Shown here piece after piece: positions 54,575 to 58,017 of a DNA stretch of 58,017 bases; position 1 is the stretch's first letter, and every line of letters begins with the position of its first letter. Origin of the DNA: Rheinheimera sp. GTDB taxonomy: Bacteria; Pseudomonadota; Gammaproteobacteria; Enterobacterales; Alteromonadaceae. The stretch covers positions 1 to 58,017 of the forward strand of contig SSFI01000088.1 in the NCBI GenBank assembly GCA_008015325.1, written 5' to 3'. The notes under the pieces were generated by a model. That model did no database searches and was not told the origin of the DNA. It saw only the letters and a list, made by a program, of their open reading frames with translations. Made by a program: the position numbers and the translations under genes.

Positions 54575-56680
54575 TCAGCCCGGCCCTTGCTGTAACGCCG
54601 GTAACGTCAGCACCCGGTCAGCCGAGGCAATAGTTTCAGGCCGGTGCGCGATAATAATCCGCGTGATCTGCAATTGTTGTAATGCACCAGACACCACAGC
54701 CTCTGTCGCCATATCCAGATGACTGGTCGCTTCATCCAAAAATAAAATCTTTGGCCGGCGGTACAAAGCCCTCGCCAGTAAAATCCGCTGTTTCTGTCCA
54801 CCGGATAACGCCGAACCCATATCGCCAATCAGACTGTGATACCCCATCGGCATCCGGCTGATGTCTTCATGCACGGCGGCCAGTTTGGCGCACTCTTGCA
54901 CCCAGTGATCATCCGGCTCATCAGCAAAAAAGCAGATATTGTCGCGGATAGAACCAGATAACAGCTGGTCGTCCTGCATCACTGCGGCAATCTGATTGCG
55001 ATAACAGGCTTGATTCAGCTGATTGAGCGGCACACCGTCGACCCGCACTTCGCCTTGTTGCGGCGCAAAAAGCCCCAGCATTAGCTTTAACAACGTGGTT
55101 TTGCCACAGCCGGATGGCCCAACCACTGCCACAGATTCACCGGCGGCAACTTCGAGGCTCACCTGCTGCAACACCGGCGCGCCCGTGCTGCTATAAGCAA
55201 AACTTAAATTATCTACGCTGATTTGGCCGCTTAATCCCAGCTCGCGCTGCGCTGCAGCACTTTGCTTATCTTCGCGCGGTGTGGCGACAATATCTGCCAG
55301 CCGGGCAAAATGCAGATTGAGCATTTTAAGTGCCAGTCCCTTATCAATCAGCCGTGACATCCGCTCCATAAACTGGCTTTTATAGGCGATAAAAGCGAAC
55401 AACATACCGGTACTGAAACCACCGTCCAGCACCAGCAAAGCACCAAAATAAATCACCAGCACATGTTCAATACCGGTCAATAACTTATTGATATGCTGGA
55501 AACTTAAGTTAAACACGCCGAGCTGAATACCCCGATTGGCGGCAGCAACATACAAATGTTGCCAGCTGGCTTCGCGTTTGGCCTCAGCACTAAAGAGTTT
55601 TAATGTCTGCATCGCGCGCACGGTTTCAATCTGATGGCTTTGCACCTGCGCCTGCGCCACAATTTGCTGCTCTGACACTTTGCGGTACTGGTGGTACATC
55701 AGCAATTGCACCACGCCGTAACACAGCAGCGCCAGCAGGACAATCAGACACAATAACGGGCTGTACCACAGCAATACCGCCAGAATAGCCAGCGCCATCA
55801 GGCCGTCGATTACAGCTTCCATCACACCACTGGTCAGTAATTCCCGCACCTGCTGCAGCGAGCCAAAACGCGACAACACATCGCCAATCTGGCGTTTTTC
55901 GAAGTAACTCAATGGCAGGCGGATTAAATGATGCAGCAGATTGGCCGCCATCTGGATATTCATCGCGCTGTTAAAATGCAGCAGCACAAAAGCCCGTAAA
56001 ACGGAGGTGCTGACCTCAAACAGCAATAACAACCCAAAACCCAGCGCCAGCACCAACAACAAACTGCGGTCCGCGCTTAACAGCACATCGTCGACCACCA
56101 GCTGCAGGTAATAAGGCGCGACCAAAGTAAACAGCTGCAATAACAACGACAAACTCAAAATCAGCGCCACCGAGCGTTTCAGCCCGCTGATACCGGACCA
56201 GAAATTGCGCAGCCGCAGGCCTTCGTCGGCCGGTCTTTGGCTGAAATCCTGCGTGGGTATCAGCTCCAGCGCTACGCCGGTGAAATGCTCTGATACTTCA
56301 GCAAGGTTTAGCGTACGCTCGCCGCGCGCCGGGTCGTGGATCACCACTTTGCCGCGCCGTACGGCTTTGAGCACAACAAAATGATTCATATCCCAGTGCA
56401 AAATCGCCGGCAGCTGTAACTTACCGAGCGCTTGCGGTTCGAGCTTCAAAGCGCGGCTGCTGAGCGCCAGAGTGCTGGCAAATTCGACCAAATCTTTCAT
56501 GGTGCAGCCGGCAATCGAGCTGCCAAATAAAGCCCGCAGTTGCTGGATATTCAGATGATGGCCATAAAAACCAGCCACCATGCCAAGGCAAGCAATGCCG
56601 CATTCGGCTGCTTCGGACTGCAATAACACCGGCAACCGCTGGGCGGGCCATAACTTCAATTGACTGGCAAGCTGACTCAT
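54575..56680 (-). CDS. Peptidase C39-containing ABC exporter (bacteriocin/peptide type)
   Basis: A 701-residue half-transporter that both cleaves a double-glycine leader and exports the peptide. The N-terminal C39 peptidase keeps all catalytic residues: Gln21 and Cys27 in LLQSEAAECGIACLG, His100 in MNHFVVLK, and Asp116 in VIHDPARG. Six membrane helices follow (about 165-430). The ATPase has Walker A VGPSGCGKTT, signature LSGGQKQRI and Walker B ILFLDEATSH. It resembles CvaB/RaxB. The start overlaps the stop of its HlyD partner. No precursor peptide is seen in the window. Confidence 0.92.
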   Translation of the reverse strand: MSQLASQLKLWPAQRLPVLLQSEAAECGIACLGMVAGFYGHHLNIQQLRALFGSSIAGCTMKDLVEFASTLALSSRALKLEPQALGKLQLPAILHWDMNHFVVLKAVRRGKVVIHDPARGERTLNLAEVSEHFTGVALELIPTQDFSQRPADEGLRLRNFWSGISGLKRSVALILSLSLLLQLFTLVAPYYLQLVVDDVLLSADRSLLLVLALGFGLLLLFEVSTSVLRAFVLLHFNSAMNIQMAANLLHHLIRLPLSYFEKRQIGDVLSRFGSLQQVRELLTSGVMEAVIDGLMALAILAVLLWYSPLLCLIVLLALLCYGVVQLLMYHQYRKVSEQQIVAQAQVQSHQIETVRAMQTLKLFSAEAKREASWQHLYVAAANRGIQLGVFNLSFQHINKLLTGIEHVLVIYFGALLVLDGGFSTGMLFAFIAYKSQFMERMSRLIDKGLALKMLNLHFARLADIVATPREDKQSAAAQRELGLSGQISVDNLSFAYSSTGAPVLQQVSLEVAAGESVAVVGPSGCGKTTLLKLMLGLFAPQQGEVRVDGVPLNQLNQACYRNQIAAVMQDDQLLSGSIRDNICFFADEPDDHWVQECAKLAAVHEDISRMPMGYHSLIGDMGSALSGGQKQRILLARALYRRPKILFLDEATSHLDMATEAVVSGALQQLQITRIIIAHRPETIASADRVLTLPALQQGPG

Positions 56681-57921
56681 CAGAATTGTCCCCGTAAGGC
56701 CAGGATCGGGTCAAACAACCACTGCCATAAATTACGTTGTTCGGTGATTAAATCGGCCTGCAATGTCATGCCGGCTTTGAGTGGCAATTCCCGCTGATAT
56801 GCCTGAATTGACTGGCCATCTAAGCGCACTTTCAGCCGGTAACTCGGCTGCTGCAGTGCTACTTCCGCTACTTCGGCCGGCAATAACACGGTGTTACTCA
56901 ATTCATGTACGGTACCGCTAAACACACCAAAACGCTGAAACGGGAAAGCGTCGTAACGAATCCGCACCGGCTGACCTGTGCTGACAAAAGCAATAGCCCG
57001 GGTTGGCACATACAACACAGCTTCAAGTTCAGCATTGGCCGGCAATAAAGTCAGCGCCACAGCCCCAGCATCTAAGCTTTGGCCAGCACTGACGCGCAAT
57101 GCACTGACCTGACCATCCACCGGCGCGGTCAGCCAAATCTCCTGCTGTTGCTGCAGCTCAGTTTTTTGATTTTTTAACGCGGAAATGGCGTTGTCGAGCT
57201 GCGCCAGTTCAGTTTGCTGCCGCAGCGGCAACTGGCTGAGTAAATCCTGATTTTGCTGTAGTTGTTGCTGCAGTTTAAGCTGTTCCGACTGCAGGCTTTT
57301 TTCCTGCTGCTGCAGCGCCAGTAATGCGTCTTTTTGTTTGTTGATCTCAAGGCCGGAGATATAACCGCTACCGGATAGTTTCTGTAACTGCGCCAGCTGT
57401 TGCTGATTGATATTGAGCCGTTCGCGAAAAGTCACCAGCTGCTGCGCCAGTTCGGTCAGACGGGCTTTATCATTATCGATTTGATTCTGCAGTGCCTGTA
57501 GCTCGAGCTGATGACGCTGCTGTAGTTGCTGCTGCTCGGTAACTTTATTCTGCAGCATCCGGTCCAATTCTGTTTGCAGGCTTTGGCTTAAATCGGTCTG
57601 ACCGGCACCGATTTTACTGCTGCGCAGTTGCAGCAGCGGCGTGCCGGCTTTCACCAGCTGGCCTTCCTTCACATTGAGTTTGCTGACCACGCCGCTGTTT
57701 TGCGCCTGCACTTTGACCTGGCCCTGCACCGGCTGCAGCAAACCTTGCACGGTTTCTCTGCGGGTATAGTCGGCGCTGAGCAAAAAACTGATGCTGAGCA
57801 GTGCAATTGCAAATAACAAGCCACTCAGCCATACCAGCTGCGGCGGTCGGGTCAGATTGATTTGGCCTTGCAGTCGTTGCTGCTGTCGGGCCAGCACTTC
57901 GGGACGAAAAATGGAAGACAT
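56680..57921 (-). CDS. HlyD-family secretion adaptor (CvaA/RaxA-like)
   Basis: A 413-residue periplasmic adaptor. One anchor helix (LVWLSGLLFAIALLSISFLL) follows the typical start MSSIFRPEVLARQQ. Then come a lipoyl half (VQGQVKVQAQNSGVVSKLNV), a long Gln/Leu coiled coil (about 120-265), and the second lipoyl and beta-barrel parts (LTAPVDGQVSALRVSAGQSL, PVRIRYDAFPFQRFGVFSGT). It would link the C39 exporter to an outer-membrane channel. I start at ATG 57921; a GTG at 57957 adds 12 residues unlike the family. Confidence 0.9.
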   Translation of the reverse strand: MSSIFRPEVLARQQQRLQGQINLTRPPQLVWLSGLLFAIALLSISFLLSADYTRRETVQGLLQPVQGQVKVQAQNSGVVSKLNVKEGQLVKAGTPLLQLRSSKIGAGQTDLSQSLQTELDRMLQNKVTEQQQLQQRHQLELQALQNQIDNDKARLTELAQQLVTFRERLNINQQQLAQLQKLSGSGYISGLEINKQKDALLALQQQEKSLQSEQLKLQQQLQQNQDLLSQLPLRQQTELAQLDNAISALKNQKTELQQQQEIWLTAPVDGQVSALRVSAGQSLDAGAVALTLLPANAELEAVLYVPTRAIAFVSTGQPVRIRYDAFPFQRFGVFSGTVHELSNTVLLPAEVAEVALQQPSYRLKVRLDGQSIQAYQRELPLKAGMTLQADLITEQRNLWQWLFDPILALRGQF

Positions 57922-58017
57922 CGGCTCGCTTCTGTTGGAATTGTTATAGCGCGTCACTGCGAAGGGTTCAGCTTAAAACGAAGCTATGGCCAAACGCAAC
58001 CGGCAATAGCCACTATG

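Overview
The window looks like chromosomal DNA of a marine or freshwater gammaproteobacterium of the Alteromonadales/Chromatiales type (Rheinheimera-, Arsukibacterium- or Alishewanella-like). This is a guess from protein resemblance and gene order; I could not run a search. Two gene orders are diagnostic of Gammaproteobacteria: dksA-gluQ-pcnB-folK-panB-panC, and rpsT/murJ-ribF-ileS-lspA-fkpB-ispH. No rRNA, tRNA, CRISPR array or insertion sequence was seen.

Layout. Positions 1 to about 880 look foreign to the rest: an ankyrin-repeat protein and the tail of a membrane protein, the latter fused in frame to the N-terminal third of the helicase HrpB. This is a recombination scar or an assembly join. 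Positions 1.3-3.6 kb hold pepB and a TauE/SafE permease. Positions 3.8-9.9 kb hold dksA, gluQ, pcnB (apparent AUU start), folK, panB, panC and a PnuC-family transporter. Positions 9.8-14.98 kb hold a ribbon-helix-helix/SPFH gene pair with a palindromic operator candidate, tyrS, mepM and anmK. Positions 15-20.6 kb hold a minus-strand row nadE-glnB-pqiA-pqiB-pqiC.

Positions 20.8-34.5 kb are the most distinctive part: three complete but different sets of type IV minor-pilin genes. Set 2 (31.1 to 24.9 kb, minus) is canonical: fimT/fimU, pilV, pilW, pilX, full-length pilY1, pilE. Set 1 (24.85 to 21.3 kb, minus, with an inverted fimT at 20.8 kb) is a reduced, diverged copy with a 450-residue PilY1-like protein lacking the von Willebrand domain and with unusual prepilin peptides. 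Set 3 (31.5-34.5 kb, plus) has no pilY1 but a PilX-like protein with a long extra C-terminal domain. Next to set 3 lies a FimS/AlgR-type two-component pair, the kind that controls minor pilins in Pseudomonas. Here the regulator gene is interrupted by one in-frame TAG. LytTR-type binding-site candidates sit in the divergent promoter region between sets 2 and 3.

Positions 36.4-44.2 kb carry ispH-fkpB-lspA-ileS-ribF, murJ and rpsT. This is the block that adjoins the minor-pilin genes in Pseudomonas aeruginosa, so the neighbourhood is ancestral. Positions 44.3-58 kb are mixed: an ArsR/YgaV-like regulator, an exported M28 peptidase, smrA, a probable 38-residue membrane peptide, an acetyltransferase, a crotonase, a 2-hydroxyacid dehydrogenase, an OlsF-like two-domain acyltransferase, a sugar permease, ompW with an FNR-like site, and a C39-peptidase ABC exporter with its HlyD-type partner at the window end.
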